Source: JAADJA01 sp963840975 (GTDB lineage: Bacteria; Bacteroidota; Bacteroidia; Bacteroidales; JAADJA01). From it: 64,000 bases of DNA. The stretch's first letter is position 1, and the number at the start of each line of letters is the position of its first letter. The stretch covers positions 62,001 to 126,000 of the forward strand of contig CAWJBC010000011.1 of assembly GCA_963840975.1 (NCBI GenBank), given 5' to 3'. The notes below the pieces were generated by a model. That model had not been told where the DNA came from, ran no database searches, and was given only the letters and a program-made list of their open reading frames with translations. Positions 9,560 through 19,235 of this stretch are shown piece by piece. Made by a program: the position numbers and the translations under genes.

Positions 9560-10819
9560 TTAGGTTTTTTGCTTTTTCTTTTTGGCAGCCGGAAAAAGTA
9601 CATTGTTCAAAATCAGCCTGTATCCCGGAGAATTTGGGTATAAATTCAGATCGGTAACGGGATCGCCAACATAATGGTGATAATCTTCCGGATCATGACC
9701 TGCAAGAAAAGTCCATGTGCCCTTTCCGTATTCTCCATGAATATAACGCACCTCGTTCAGCGATTTGGTTTCACCCATGATGAGCACATCCGATTTAACC
9801 TCATTTTTTCTGAAAGCGGTTGTTTGCCCCATAAATCCTTTGATCAACTGGGTATGATCCTGACACAGCATGGTTGGAACAGGATCCCATTTTGCCGAAA
9901 ATTCGAACAGGGAAAAATAATCATTTTGTGGATTTATCAGTCGTTGTGCCGGATTAATATCTACCGAAGAAATTTCATATTCATAAGGATTGGTACTGAT
10001 TGTAAAATCCTTGAATGCGAAGCATTTCGAATAATCGAGCTTTTGCTGTGCCTGCGGATCCATCGGATCTCCATCAAACATATAATCACACATATCAACC
10101 CCTTCTGCTGCCAATGCAACATCAAAGCTATCAGGAGCCGAGCACATAGCAAAAAGATAGCCTCCTCCGGCAGTAAAATCTCTTATTTTTTGCGCAACAG
10201 CCAGTTTGCATTGCGAAACTTTGAGGAACCCAAGTTTCCGGGCAACTTCTTCATTGATCCTAACGTCTTCCTTGTACCAGTCAGCATCTTTATATCTTGC
10301 CCAAAACTTCCCGTACTGACCCGTAAAATCCTCGTGATGAAGGTGAAGCCAATCATAAAGTGGCAACGCTCCTGACATTACCTCTTCGTCATAAACTATA
10401 TCGTAAGGAATTTCGGCGTAAGTTAGCACCAATGTAACGGCATCATCCCAGGGTTGCTTGTTTTTTGGTGAATACACGGCAATCTTTGGCGCTTTGTGAA
10501 GCTTAACTGCATCCATGTTTACCTCCGGGTCAGCAATATCAAGTAAAATTGCATTGTATTGAGCATCTGCAATGATCTGGTAGGTAACGCCCCGTATCAC
10601 ACATTCTTTTTCAATTTCATCAAAATATTCAGCAATAAAACTTCCACCTTTGTAATTCAAAAGCCAGTCAACTTCCACCTCCCGTTGTAATATCCAATAG
10701 GCAATACCATAAGATTTCAAATGGTTTTTCTGGGTTTCATCCATAGGAATTAAAATATGGGCTGCGAAAAGATTACTCAGAGATATAATCAAGATGAATG
10801 TCAGAGATATTTTCTTCAT
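9560..10819 (-). CDS. Exported asparagine synthetase B-like protein
   Basis: A 419-residue protein. The ATG at 10819 is preferred over one at 10906 because it begins a good signal peptide (MKKISLTFILIISLSNLFA) directly before HILIPMDETQKNHLKSYGIAYW, the conserved start of a Bacteroidota family usually named asparagine synthetase B. A true AsnB needs an N-terminal Cys nucleophile at position 2 and a PP-loop (SGGxDS); neither is present here and the protein appears exported, so the name should be treated as a label only. A gliding- or gel-degradation-like role cannot be judged. It lies 111 nt downstream of dnaB on the same strand. Confidence 0.7.
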   Translation of the reverse strand: MKKISLTFILIISLSNLFAAHILIPMDETQKNHLKSYGIAYWILQREVEVDWLLNYKGGSFIAEYFDEIEKECVIRGVTYQIIADAQYNAILLDIADPEVNMDAVKLHKAPKIAVYSPKNKQPWDDAVTLVLTYAEIPYDIVYDEEVMSGALPLYDWLHLHHEDFTGQYGKFWARYKDADWYKEDVRINEEVARKLGFLKVSQCKLAVAQKIRDFTAGGGYLFAMCSAPDSFDVALAAEGVDMCDYMFDGDPMDPQAQQKLDYSKCFAFKDFTISTNPYEYEISSVDINPAQRLINPQNDYFSLFEFSAKWDPVPTMLCQDHTQLIKGFMGQTTAFRKNEVKSDVLIMGETKSLNEVRYIHGEYGKGTWTFLAGHDPEDYHHYVGDPVTDLNLYPNSPGYRLILNNVLFPAAKKKKQKT

Positions 10820-10930
10820 TGAGGAAAATTTAAAACTTAACGGTATAGCTGCAAAAATATTTTCATTTTCAGATTGCATGCAAATCATAAAAGTATGAAT
10901 CCACAATCCTGCAAATGTAACAAACCAATT

Positions 10931-12475
10931 TTAAAAAGGTTGATCCTCCTCAGGAAGTTCGTTCATTTTTGATGCTATCGTATAGGAGTTTTCACTGGGA
11001 TATTCGTAGTCAGATGGTATGCCGGCTGCAGGCTCATAATTTCCCCCTTCGAAGTCAGTAAACTTGGCGAACTTATCAATAAACTGCATCTTAACCTCAC
11101 CCAGCGCACCATTCCTGTGCTTTGCAATGATGAGTTCTGCCATACCTCTTGTAGAATTCCCCTGCTCATCCTGTTCCAGTTTATAATATTCAGGACGATA
11201 AATAAAACAGACAAGGTCAGCATCCTGCTCTATTGCACCTGATTCGCGGAGGTCGGAGAGGATGGGTCGCTTTGAACCTGCCCTGGTTTCAACTGACCGG
11301 TTAAGCTGTGAAAGGACAATGATTGGAACATTCAACTCCTTAGCAAGCGCTTTCAGTGATCTGGATATCGTGCTGATTTCCTGTTCACGGTTACCTTTAT
11401 TGTCCTCTCCTGTTGACATCAACTGAATATAATCAACAATAATGATTTGAATATTATATTGGGCTTTTAACCTACGGCATTTTGCGCGTAACTCAAAAAT
11501 TGAAAGTGCGGGGGTATCGTCAATGTAAATAGGTGCATCCACCAGCTTACCGATTTTTGCATTCAGTTGTTCCCATTCATAATTTTCAAGGTTTCCTTTT
11601 TTCAGTTTATCCGCCGACAATTGTGTTTCGCTCGAAATCAAACGGGTGACCAATTGAATGGAAGACATTTCGAGTGAAAACATGGCTACCGGTATGTTGA
11701 AATCAACGCCAATATTTCTTGCCATTGACAGGACAAAAGCGGTCTTACCCATACCAGGTCGCGCTGCAAGAATGATAAGGTCTGATTTTTGCCAACCGGC
11801 TGTCATCCTGTCCACATCGGTAAAGCCGGAAGGAATTCCACGGAGGTTCCCTTCATGGGTGCGTGCCGATTGAATATCATCAATGGCTGCGCGAACCAGG
11901 GATTGCATAGTGTCGAAACTACGCCTGAAATTGCTTTCGCTCACCGAAAACAAACTCTTCTCTGCTTTATCAAGCAGTTCAAAAACATCGGTTGTATCTT
12001 CAAAGGCATCCTTGATGATTTCCGACGAGATTCTGATCAATTCGCGCTGGATATATTTTTGAGTAACAATGCGTGCATGGTATTCGATATTGGCAGTTGA
12101 CGCAACCCTGTTGGTGAGTTGGGTGATAAAATAGGCTCCACCCACCAGTTCAAGTTCGCCACTGGTTTTTAATTCATTGGTCACAGTAAGAATGTCAATG
12201 GGCTGTGATTTTGCAAAAAGTCTGTGAATGGCACCATAGACAATCTGATGCGATTCTTTGTAAAACACTTCTGGTTTCAAAATATCTATGACAGCAGTAA
12301 GTGCATTTTGTTCTAACATCAGCGCACCCAAAACTGCTTCTTCAAGGTCAATGGCTTGTGGGGGAATTCTTCCGTGTTCAGCAAGCCCTTGAAACAAGGC
12401 GTTTTTTTGAATGCGTCTTTTAATTTTCTCCTGAATTTCAGGTTGTTTGGCTGTGTTTTTTTCTTGTTCCGACAT
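10931..12475 (-). CDS. dnaB: Replicative DNA helicase DnaB
   Basis: The 514-residue protein has the full DnaB layout: N-terminal primase-interacting domain (PPQAIDLEEAVLGALMLE, about residues 38-55), linker, and a RecA-like ATPase domain with Walker A (AARPGMGKTAF, about residue 240), Walker B (IIIVDYIQLM), the conserved SRSLKALAKEL and LSQLNRSVE segments, and SDLRESGAIEQDAD for the arginine-finger region. DnaB is the hexameric 5'-3' helicase of the replication fork. Length is normal and no intein interrupts the Walker motif. CAAAAATA (12480-12487) just upstream is the complement of a -7 box (TATTTTTG). Gene identity is very secure. Confidence 0.97.
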   Translation of the reverse strand: MSEQEKNTAKQPEIQEKIKRRIQKNALFQGLAEHGRIPPQAIDLEEAVLGALMLEQNALTAVIDILKPEVFYKESHQIVYGAIHRLFAKSQPIDILTVTNELKTSGELELVGGAYFITQLTNRVASTANIEYHARIVTQKYIQRELIRISSEIIKDAFEDTTDVFELLDKAEKSLFSVSESNFRRSFDTMQSLVRAAIDDIQSARTHEGNLRGIPSGFTDVDRMTAGWQKSDLIILAARPGMGKTAFVLSMARNIGVDFNIPVAMFSLEMSSIQLVTRLISSETQLSADKLKKGNLENYEWEQLNAKIGKLVDAPIYIDDTPALSIFELRAKCRRLKAQYNIQIIIVDYIQLMSTGEDNKGNREQEISTISRSLKALAKELNVPIIVLSQLNRSVETRAGSKRPILSDLRESGAIEQDADLVCFIYRPEYYKLEQDEQGNSTRGMAELIIAKHRNGALGEVKMQFIDKFAKFTDFEGGNYEPAAGIPSDYEYPSENSYTIASKMNELPEEDQPF

Positions 12476-12762
12476 GCTTCAAAAATAGTTTACAAAACCC
12501 ATGACTTTACATGTTCAACGTTTTTATTTATCAACACGATTTTTCATTTTTAAGAATTTTTCAACAGCCTAATGTTAATATTCATTATCGGGCTACGAAA
12601 AATCAAATTGAATACATTTGCAATTCAATTGTCATTAAAAGGAATCGTCCATGATTAAACATTTAACTCAACGAAAGATAATTACCATGAGGCATCCATT
12701 TATTAATGTAAATTGGTAAAAATCAATCTATTTGTGTCATTCGTGGCTAAAATTTTAAACAG

Positions 12763-13374
12763 ATGAAAATATTTTGCATTGGCAGAAATTATGTGGAACA
12801 TGCCCTTGAACTCAATAACCCTTTACCCGAAAAACCAGTGTTTTTCCTGAAACCGAATACGGCATTACTCATACGGAATCGTCCTTTTTTTTATCCTGAA
12901 TTCTCTTCAGACATCCACTACGAAACAGAGTTGGTGATAAAACTATCAAAAAACGGGAAACACATCAGCGAAAAGTTTGCCGGAACCTATTATAATGAAA
13001 TCGGTCTGGGAATTGATTTTACAGCCCGCGATCTGCAACAGGAATGCAAACAAAAAGGATTACCCTGGGAGATTGCCAAAGGATTCGACCAATCTGCACC
13101 TGTCAGTAAGTGGATTCCGTTGGCGGATTTGAAGCATAGGGAGAAAATTTCGTTCCATCTTGATTTAAATGGAAAAAGGGTGCAGAAAGGAATCTCAACC
13201 GATATGATATTTTCGTTCGATAAAATCATCAGTTACATTTCTCAATTCGTAACAGTGAAAATGGGCGACCTTATTTTTACCGGCACACCGGCGGGAGTAG
13301 GTCCTGTTAAAATTGGCGACCACCTTGAAGGATACCTTGAAGACAAAAAGTTACTTGATTTTTATATTAGATAG
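12763..13374 (+). CDS. Fumarylacetoacetate hydrolase-family protein
   Basis: The 203-residue protein is a single-domain FAH-fold enzyme: start KIFCIGRNYVEHALEL, KPVFFLKPNTAL, metal-binding YETELVIKL (about residue 66), GLGIDFTARDLQ, WEIAKGFDQSAPVS, and FTGTPAGVGPVKIGDHLEGYLE at the end. FAH-family members act on acylpyruvates, oxaloacetate or 2-keto-3-deoxy acids with Mg2+ or Mn2+. The short form resembles YcgM/FAHD1 acylpyruvase or oxaloacetate decarboxylase, but the substrate cannot be assigned. It diverges from dnaB and converges on ispF. Confidence 0.85.
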   Translation: MKIFCIGRNYVEHALELNNPLPEKPVFFLKPNTALLIRNRPFFYPEFSSDIHYETELVIKLSKNGKHISEKFAGTYYNEIGLGIDFTARDLQQECKQKGLPWEIAKGFDQSAPVSKWIPLADLKHREKISFHLDLNGKRVQKGISTDMIFSFDKIISYISQFVTVKMGDLIFTGTPAGVGPVKIGDHLEGYLEDKKLLDFYIR

Positions 13375-13434
13375 GCTTAAAAATAATAAGTGCCACTCAG
13401 TTGAAAATTTTTCCCGCAGATTACGCTGATTTAC

Positions 13435-13489
13435 GCTGATATTTTTACAGCTTATTTACTTTTCTGAATGTTCTTTTAGAAATATCAGC
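13435..13489. repeat. Inverted repeat between convergent genes
   Basis: GCTGATATTT (13435-13444) and AAATATCAGC (13480-13489) form a perfect 10-bp stem around 35 nt, next to a short tandem of ACGCTGATTT. It lies between the FAA hydrolase and ispF genes and resembles a degenerate Bacteroidota intergenic repeat; a terminator role is possible but there is no clear T-run. Confidence 0.45.
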
Positions 13490-13514
13490 AGGATGAAAAC
13501 TCTCCTGACTTTTT

Positions 13515-14000
13515 TTACAAACCATTTTTCTTTACCAGGGCAACGGCATAAGCTGCAATACCTTCTTCACGACCTGTAAAACCAAGTTTTTCGGTTGTGG
13601 TGGCTTTAATTGAAATATCTTCTTCATTCAGGCAGCTTACCGAGGCAAGTGTTTTTTTCATAAGAGGGATGAAGGGTGAAATTATGGGCTGCTCAAGACA
13701 AAGCGTTGAATCAATATTATTAACTGAATACCCATGTTCCCTGACCATGTCGCACACTTTTTGAAGAAGTTTTATGCTTTCAATTCCTTTATATGCCGGA
13801 TCGGTATTTGGAAAATGAACACCAATATCCCTGAGATTTAATGCACCAAGCAAAGCATCACATATTGCATGAATTAATACGTCGGCATCGGAATGACCAA
13901 CCGTTCCTTTATCGGAAGGGATATGGACTCCGCCTATCCAAAGGGGCTCTCCTTCCTGTAGTTTATGAACATCAAATCCAAATCCGACTTTTATTTTCAT
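13515..14000 (-). CDS. ispF: 2-C-methyl-D-erythritol 2,4-cyclodiphosphate synthase
   Basis: A 161-residue protein with the IspF signature: GFGFDVHKL (zinc ligands Asp/His), LWIGGVHIPSDKGTVGHSDADVLIHAICDALLGAL, and the C-terminal KATTTEKLGFTGREEGIAAYAVALV. IspF makes the cyclic diphosphate in the MEP isoprenoid pathway, so the organism uses the non-mevalonate route. Length is standard and active-site residues are present. It follows porV on the same strand, separated by porV's terminator. Confidence 0.96.
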   Translation of the reverse strand: MKIKVGFGFDVHKLQEGEPLWIGGVHIPSDKGTVGHSDADVLIHAICDALLGALNLRDIGVHFPNTDPAYKGIESIKLLQKVCDMVREHGYSVNNIDSTLCLEQPIISPFIPLMKKTLASVSCLNEEDISIKATTTEKLGFTGREEGIAAYAVALVKKNGL

Positions 14001-14063
14001 CAGGGTATATGTTTTTAATACTTGCCAAAAAGTGTTCTCAATATTGTGAAATATGCCGCCAAT

Positions 14064-14095
14064 AAAAAAGGCTTATGCTTTCTACGCACAAGCCT
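14064..14095 (-). terminator. Intrinsic terminator of porV
   Basis: On the minus strand, AGGCTTGTGC (14095-14086) pairs with GCATAAGCCT (14078-14069) with one G.U pair around a 7-nt loop, followed by a T-run from 14069 downward. It lies 35 nt past the porV stop. Confidence 0.8.
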
Positions 14096-14129
14096 CAAAA
14101 ATGTTATCCCAATGAGATGTTTTTAAACA

Positions 14130-15326
14130 CTAATTATTCTGATTCTGGAATCCGTCAAAATCAAATACGAGTGTAAAGCGCAAAGTATTCGCAAGCGGAT
14201 TTTGCTGTTCTGTGGGGATCAGATATGAAAAATCAAGTCCAAAAACATTGTACCTTAATCCCACACCCAGGGTAAAGAATTGTCTTCCTCCCTTCATGGT
14301 GCTTTCATGAAAATATCCTCCTCTGACGCTGAACTGTTTTGCATACCAGTATTCAATACCCAATGCCCATATAATTTCCTTCATTTCTTCGCTGAAACCG
14401 CCCGGTGCATCATAAAACGACTGGTACATTCCCTTTGGAACGGAAACATTGTCGTCCATACCTGCCAGAATAATATAATTTCCACTTGCATCAATTGAGT
14501 CGGAACGGATAGGTGGTGTAGGAACCAGTAATTTATTCAGATCAATCGAAAAACGGAAGGAGTTAAACTCATCAATGTTCATAAGCCATGAAGGTCCAAT
14601 CCTTAAATTAGTAGGAATAAAATCTTTTAAAAGGTCATCATTGGAGTAGGAAATCTTTGCTCCTATATTGGTAATGGCTACTCCAAATGAGAGTTTCGAC
14701 GATTCAAGCCAGGGGATACTCAGGTCAGTGTTATAGAAAAATGTGACATCGGCAGCGCCTGAAGTCCCCGCCTTGGTGGTAGTGCCTTCAACTTCCTGTC
14801 CCTGCGTAAGGTTTGAATAAATGAACCGTGCTGCAACCGCTCCTGAAATTTTATCAGAAAATTTCCTGGCGTAGGCTCCGTCAATTGAAAATTCATTTGG
14901 GCGTGCATTCAGATAATTGTATCCGGTATTGTCAGTGAAGGCAATTTCTCCAAGCGAAAAGAATTTTAATGATCCGGATACCGCTGAACGATCATCAATT
15001 TTGGCATATCCTGATAGATAGGCAAGGTTAATATCTGGGACAAGTTTTTTCAACCAGGGGCTATAACTAACGGCAAACCCGAAACTTTTTTCCATAAAGG
15101 CTAATTTGGCAGCATTCCAGTGCATGGAAGTTGCATCGGGTTCAGTTGCGGCTCCCACTTCACCCATTCCGCCTGAACGGGCATCAGGTCCTATTCCTAA
15201 AAACGGTACTGCTGTGGTGATTGTGTTTCGGGTGGGTAGTTGTCCGTTCCATTCATCCGGGTTTTGTGATTGGAGTAGACCAAAAGTTAGTAAAAGCCCG
15301 GAAATCAACAATGAAAGTCTCTTCAT
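14130..15326 (-). CDS. porV: Type IX secretion system outer membrane protein PorV (LptO)
   Basis: A 398-residue outer membrane barrel with a signal peptide (MKRLSLLISGLLLTFGLLQSQ). The N-terminal NTITTAVPFLGIGPDARSGGMGEVGAATEPD and SMHWNAAKLAF are diagnostic of PorV, as is the closing GLRYNVFGLDFSYLIPTEQQNPLANTLRFTLVF. PorV shuttles sorting-domain cargo from the SprA translocon to the attachment complex. Its T9SS partners are not in the window, which is normal because porV is often unlinked. At least two window proteins carry T9SS tails. Identification is firm. Confidence 0.93.
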   Translation of the reverse strand: MKRLSLLISGLLLTFGLLQSQNPDEWNGQLPTRNTITTAVPFLGIGPDARSGGMGEVGAATEPDATSMHWNAAKLAFMEKSFGFAVSYSPWLKKLVPDINLAYLSGYAKIDDRSAVSGSLKFFSLGEIAFTDNTGYNYLNARPNEFSIDGAYARKFSDKISGAVAARFIYSNLTQGQEVEGTTTKAGTSGAADVTFFYNTDLSIPWLESSKLSFGVAITNIGAKISYSNDDLLKDFIPTNLRIGPSWLMNIDEFNSFRFSIDLNKLLVPTPPIRSDSIDASGNYIILAGMDDNVSVPKGMYQSFYDAPGGFSEEMKEIIWALGIEYWYAKQFSVRGGYFHESTMKGGRQFFTLGVGLRYNVFGLDFSYLIPTEQQNPLANTLRFTLVFDFDGFQNQNN

Positions 15327-15363
15327 AAAAATTATTGAAAATGTTAAAGATTAAAAAAGTGTG

Positions 15364-15371
15364 CAAAACTA
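15364..15371 (-). promoter_or_regulatory. Bacteroidota -7 box before porV
   Basis: CAAAACTA on the plus strand is TAGTTTTG on the minus strand, a full match to TAnnTTTG, 38 nt before the porV start. A clear -33 TTTG is not seen. Confidence 0.45.
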
Positions 15372-15589
15372 ACGAAATTTTTGGAGATAATATTGCCAAT
15401 TAAATATTCCCGGTAATAATACCCCTCATTTTACCAAAAACGTTACTTAAAAAACAAGGTAAACAGACTTTAAACTTAAACACTCCTATTTTATTGTATT
15501 CTAATAATTAATTTCATGAAAATTTCGTTAATTGTATTTCGCCATTTTCTTCGTTAATCACATGTATAAGATAATGGCAGAGAAAGTAA

Positions 15590-15623
15590 TTGTACAAAAC
15601 CACCGACATTTTTCCTACTTTCG
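15590..15623 (+). promoter_or_regulatory. Candidate guaB promoter
   Basis: TACTTTCG (15616-15623) is one base from TAnnTTTG, and TTGT (15590-15593) gives a -33-like box 22 nt upstream. The site lies in the 322-nt divergent spacer between porV and guaB, which otherwise shows no gene. No purine riboswitch-like structure was recognised. Confidence 0.4.
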
Positions 15624-15648
15624 CAGCAGTTTTTAAATACTACTGGTT

Positions 15649-17118
15649 ATGCAATTTGATAAAGATAAATTTGCCGGTGAAGGACTAACTTACGATGATG
15701 TTTTATTGTTGCCGGCATTTTCCGAAATTCTTCCACGTGAAGTGGACACCTCAACCCAATTCACAAAGACCATCAGGCTGAACATTCCCATTGTATCGGC
15801 AGCTATGGACACAGTTACCGAACACAAAATGGCAATTGCGTTGGCACAGGAAGGCGGTATAGGGGTCATCCATAAAAATATGACAATTGAAGAACAAGCC
15901 AATGAGGTGCGAAAAGTAAAACGGGCTGAAAATGGAATGATCCTCGACCCGATTACCATCGAAAAGGATGCCCTGGTAGGTGATGCTTTAAAAATAATGA
16001 GCGAATACGGTATTGGTGGCATACCGGTAGTGGACAAAAAAAATGTGTTGGTTGGAATCGTTACTAACCGGGATTTAAGATTTGAAAAAGATCCGGATAA
16101 ACCTGTGGATGAAGTAATGACCAAAGAAAACTTGATCACCACCACTGAGTTTACCGATTTTGAGAAAGCAGGGGATATTCTTCAGCAATTCAAAATTGAA
16201 AAGTTACCGGTGGTTGATGGAAAATACAAACTGGTCGGGCTGATTACTTATAAAGATATCATTAAAATAAAGGAAAGACCTAATGCGTGTAAGGATGGCA
16301 GAGGCAGGCTTAGGGTTGCCGCCGCTGTGGGAGTAACAGGCGACACGCTTGAGCGGGTAATGGCCCTGATTGAGTCGCAGGTGGATGCAATTGTGATTGA
16401 TACTGCACACGGCCATTCCAAGGGTGTGATGACAATAGCTGCCGAAGTTAAGAGGCGCTATCCTGATTTACAGTTGATTGTTGGCAATATTGGAACATCA
16501 GAAGCCGCAAAAGCGCTAAAAAAAATCGGTGTGGATGCGGTGAAAGTCGGTATAGGTCCAGGTTCAATTTGCACTACCCGTGTAATTGCAGGAATCGGCA
16601 TTCCACAACTTACTGCTATCCATGAAGTCTCGGAAGGATTGAAAGGAAGCGGGATTCCGATCATTGCTGATGGAGGAATCAGGTACACCGGCGACATAGT
16701 AAAAGCCATTGCAGCCGGAGCTGACAGCATTATGGCAGGATCGCTGTTTGCGGGCGTGGACGAATCGCCCGGTGAAACCATCATTTTTGAAGGCAGAAAA
16801 TTCAAAACCTATCGTGGTATGGGCTCTATTGAGGCTATGCAAAAAGGATCGAAAGACCGCTATTTCCAGGATGTGGAAGACGACATAAAAAAACTGGTCC
16901 CCGAAGGAATAGTCGGCAGGGTTCCGTTCAAAGGCGGTCTGTCGGAAGTGATCCATCAAATGGTTGGTGGTTTACGCGCTGGTATGGGTTATACCGGCTC
17001 GGCGGATATTCGTGGTTTACAGAAAGCCAAATTCATCAAAATCACCTCTGCCGGTATGATCGAAAGCCATCCCCACGATATAACCATTACCCGCGAAGCC
17101 CCAAATTACAGCAGGTAG
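15649..17118 (+). CDS. guaB: Inosine-5'-monophosphate dehydrogenase
   Basis: A 489-residue IMPDH with LTYDDVLLLPAFSEILP at the start, a tandem CBS pair (about residues 95-205), the phosphate loop and catalytic Cys in GPGSICTTRVIAG (Cys about 308), ADGGIRYTGDI, and the flap YRGMGSIEAM. It converts IMP to XMP with NAD+, the committed step of GMP synthesis. Length and motifs are standard. It is followed by the PpiC-type chaperone genes, with a 119-nt gap and a probable separate promoter. Confidence 0.97.
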   Translation: MQFDKDKFAGEGLTYDDVLLLPAFSEILPREVDTSTQFTKTIRLNIPIVSAAMDTVTEHKMAIALAQEGGIGVIHKNMTIEEQANEVRKVKRAENGMILDPITIEKDALVGDALKIMSEYGIGGIPVVDKKNVLVGIVTNRDLRFEKDPDKPVDEVMTKENLITTTEFTDFEKAGDILQQFKIEKLPVVDGKYKLVGLITYKDIIKIKERPNACKDGRGRLRVAAAVGVTGDTLERVMALIESQVDAIVIDTAHGHSKGVMTIAAEVKRRYPDLQLIVGNIGTSEAAKALKKIGVDAVKVGIGPGSICTTRVIAGIGIPQLTAIHEVSEGLKGSGIPIIADGGIRYTGDIVKAIAAGADSIMAGSLFAGVDESPGETIIFEGRKFKTYRGMGSIEAMQKGSKDRYFQDVEDDIKKLVPEGIVGRVPFKGGLSEVIHQMVGGLRAGMGYTGSADIRGLQKAKFIKITSAGMIESHPHDITITREAPNYSR

Positions 17119-17237
17119 AAAAGTTAAAATTTCTAAAAATCCATGAATTATGGGTTGAAGCAAGCGATGGTTCTTACTTCTGTATTGGTAATTGAGTTAT
17201 CTTTGCGTCCAATTAATAATTTTTTATCCGAAATAGT

Positions 17238-19226
17238 ATGATTATGAACAGTTTAACAAGAATTTTAATCCTTTGCATTTTTGTATTTTCAGTAGCAGAA
17301 ATTTCTGCACAGGACAACCGGGAACTAATTAACATTGCAGGTGAATCGGTTACTGTAGATGATTTTATGTACGTGTACAAAAAGAATAACACTCAGGAAA
17401 ACATCACTGATAAAAAATCAACCGAAGAGTATCTTGATCTTTACATTAACTTTAAGCTAAAGGTGAAAGAAGCCGAAGCATTGGGTTATGATACGGTTAC
17501 TTCATACAAAAATGAACTTGCCGGCTATCGTGAGCAATTAGCAGAGCCTTATTTCGTAAATGAAAATATCATTGAATCGCTTTTGGAAGAAGCCTATAAA
17601 AGATACCAGGAAGATATCCGTGCAAGCCATATCCTGATTAAAGTCGGACCATCAGCAATGCCAGAGGATACTCTTGTTGCCTACAACAAAATAATGGCTG
17701 CAAAAAACCGGATTGCCAAAGGAGAATCATTCGAAGAAGTAGCAAAAGAAGTATCGGACGACCCATCAGCAAGAGACAGGGCTGCGCAGAACGGCAAAAC
17801 AATGCCGGGAAATGGAGGCGATCTGGGATATTTCACCGTTTTTGATATGGTATATCCTTTCGAGTCCGGAGCTTACAAAACTCAAAAGGGTCAGGTTTCC
17901 AGTCCGGTTCGTTCCGACTATGGTTACCATATTATCAAAGTAACTGACCGTATTCCTGCACAAGGATCCATCGAGGTCGCTCATCTTTTTCTGCAAATGC
18001 CTGAAAATGCTACCTACCAGGATTCGGTAAGTTTAAAGCTGAGAATAGATTCTTTGTTCATTCGTATTGAGGAAGGCGAATCTTATGATGATTTGGTAAA
18101 GCAATATTCGGATGATAAAGGCTCGGCTGCAAGAGGTGGAATGCTTCCAAAATTCAATGTGAACAGGATGGTTCCGCAGTTCATCCAGACCATCAGCACC
18201 TTAAGGGATTCGGGCGATATTTCAAGTCCGGTTCAAACCTTCTATGGATGGCATATCATAAAACTGATCAGTAAATCCGGGATTAAGTCGTTTGAAGAAG
18301 AAAAAGAGAATTTAAGTAAAAGACTCAAAAAAGACAGCCGGGCGCAAAAAAGCAAAGATGTGATCATTCGCGACATAAAAAAAGATTATGGCTTCAAAGT
18401 GAATGAAAAAGGGCTGAACAAAATGTACGGCATGGTTGATTCAACAATTTTTGAAGGTAAATGGTCAGCCCCTGAAGGCGATTTGAGCGGTACTGTTTTC
18501 ACTCTGGGCAAAGAAAGTTATTCGCAAAAACAATTTGCTGATTTTATTGCCGCTAACCAGGATATCGCAAAAGAAGAAAACATCAACGAATTTGTGAATA
18601 AAAAATTCACCGAATTCACCAACAAAGAGTGTAAAATTTATGAAGATAAAAGACTCGAACAAAAGTATCCGGAATTCAAAGCTATTATAAAAGAATACCG
18701 TGATGGCATTCTATTGTTTGAACTGACCAATAACAAAATTTGGACATATGCCACCAAAGACACCACCGGACTGAAGAATTATTACGAACAACACAAAAAT
18801 GAGTACATGTGGGATGTACGTCTTGATGCTTCTATTTATACTTTCACCGACTCCACTTATGCGGATAAAGCCAGGAAGTTAGCGGCTGAAGGAAAAACAG
18901 ATGATGAGGTTTTAGCTGCCATCAACAATGATTCTTTGAAAGTTTTAAGAATCGAGCATAAAAAATATCAAAGCAAGGACAATAGCCTGATTGATTCAAT
19001 AAAATGGAAGAAAGGAATCTCTGAAAATACTGTTGAAAAAGGGAAAATCGTATTTGTTGTGGTTCATGACAAAGTTGAACCTGAGCCAAAAACATTTGAT
19101 GAAGCCAGGGGATTGATTACTGCAGGGTACCAGGAATACCTGGAAAAAGAGTGGATAAAGGAATTAAAGGCTAAATACCCGGTAGTAATTCATCAGGACG
19201 TTTTATCAACTTTGACCAAACAATAG
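17238..19226 (+). CDS. Periplasmic peptidylprolyl isomerase, PpiC/SurA-like with two parvulin domains
   Basis: A 662-residue exported protein: signal peptide ending in AEISAQ, an N-terminal SurA-type helical domain, two parvulin domains (first at about residues 130-240 with IRASHILIKVG and GGDLGYFTVFDMVYPFE; second at about 245-345 with IEVAHLFLQMP and GGMLPKFNVNRMVPQF), and a helical and mixed C-terminal region of about 300 residues. Parvulins isomerise prolyl bonds and help fold outer membrane barrels. It is first in a three-gene chaperone run, 9 nt before the next gene, so co-transcription is likely. The long C-terminal extension is typical of Bacteroidota homologues. Confidence 0.88.
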   Translation: MIMNSLTRILILCIFVFSVAEISAQDNRELINIAGESVTVDDFMYVYKKNNTQENITDKKSTEEYLDLYINFKLKVKEAEALGYDTVTSYKNELAGYREQLAEPYFVNENIIESLLEEAYKRYQEDIRASHILIKVGPSAMPEDTLVAYNKIMAAKNRIAKGESFEEVAKEVSDDPSARDRAAQNGKTMPGNGGDLGYFTVFDMVYPFESGAYKTQKGQVSSPVRSDYGYHIIKVTDRIPAQGSIEVAHLFLQMPENATYQDSVSLKLRIDSLFIRIEEGESYDDLVKQYSDDKGSAARGGMLPKFNVNRMVPQFIQTISTLRDSGDISSPVQTFYGWHIIKLISKSGIKSFEEEKENLSKRLKKDSRAQKSKDVIIRDIKKDYGFKVNEKGLNKMYGMVDSTIFEGKWSAPEGDLSGTVFTLGKESYSQKQFADFIAANQDIAKEENINEFVNKKFTEFTNKECKIYEDKRLEQKYPEFKAIIKEYRDGILLFELTNNKIWTYATKDTTGLKNYYEQHKNEYMWDVRLDASIYTFTDSTYADKARKLAAEGKTDDEVLAAINNDSLKVLRIEHKKYQSKDNSLIDSIKWKKGISENTVEKGKIVFVVVHDKVEPEPKTFDEARGLITAGYQEYLEKEWIKELKAKYPVVIHQDVLSTLTKQ

Positions 19227-19235
19227 TACGAAAGT

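Noticed and set aside
9674..10375. 233-codon plus-strand frame antisense to the AsnB-like gene
   Set aside because: Shadow frame with aromatic- and Ile-rich composition; no homology recognised, no RBS.
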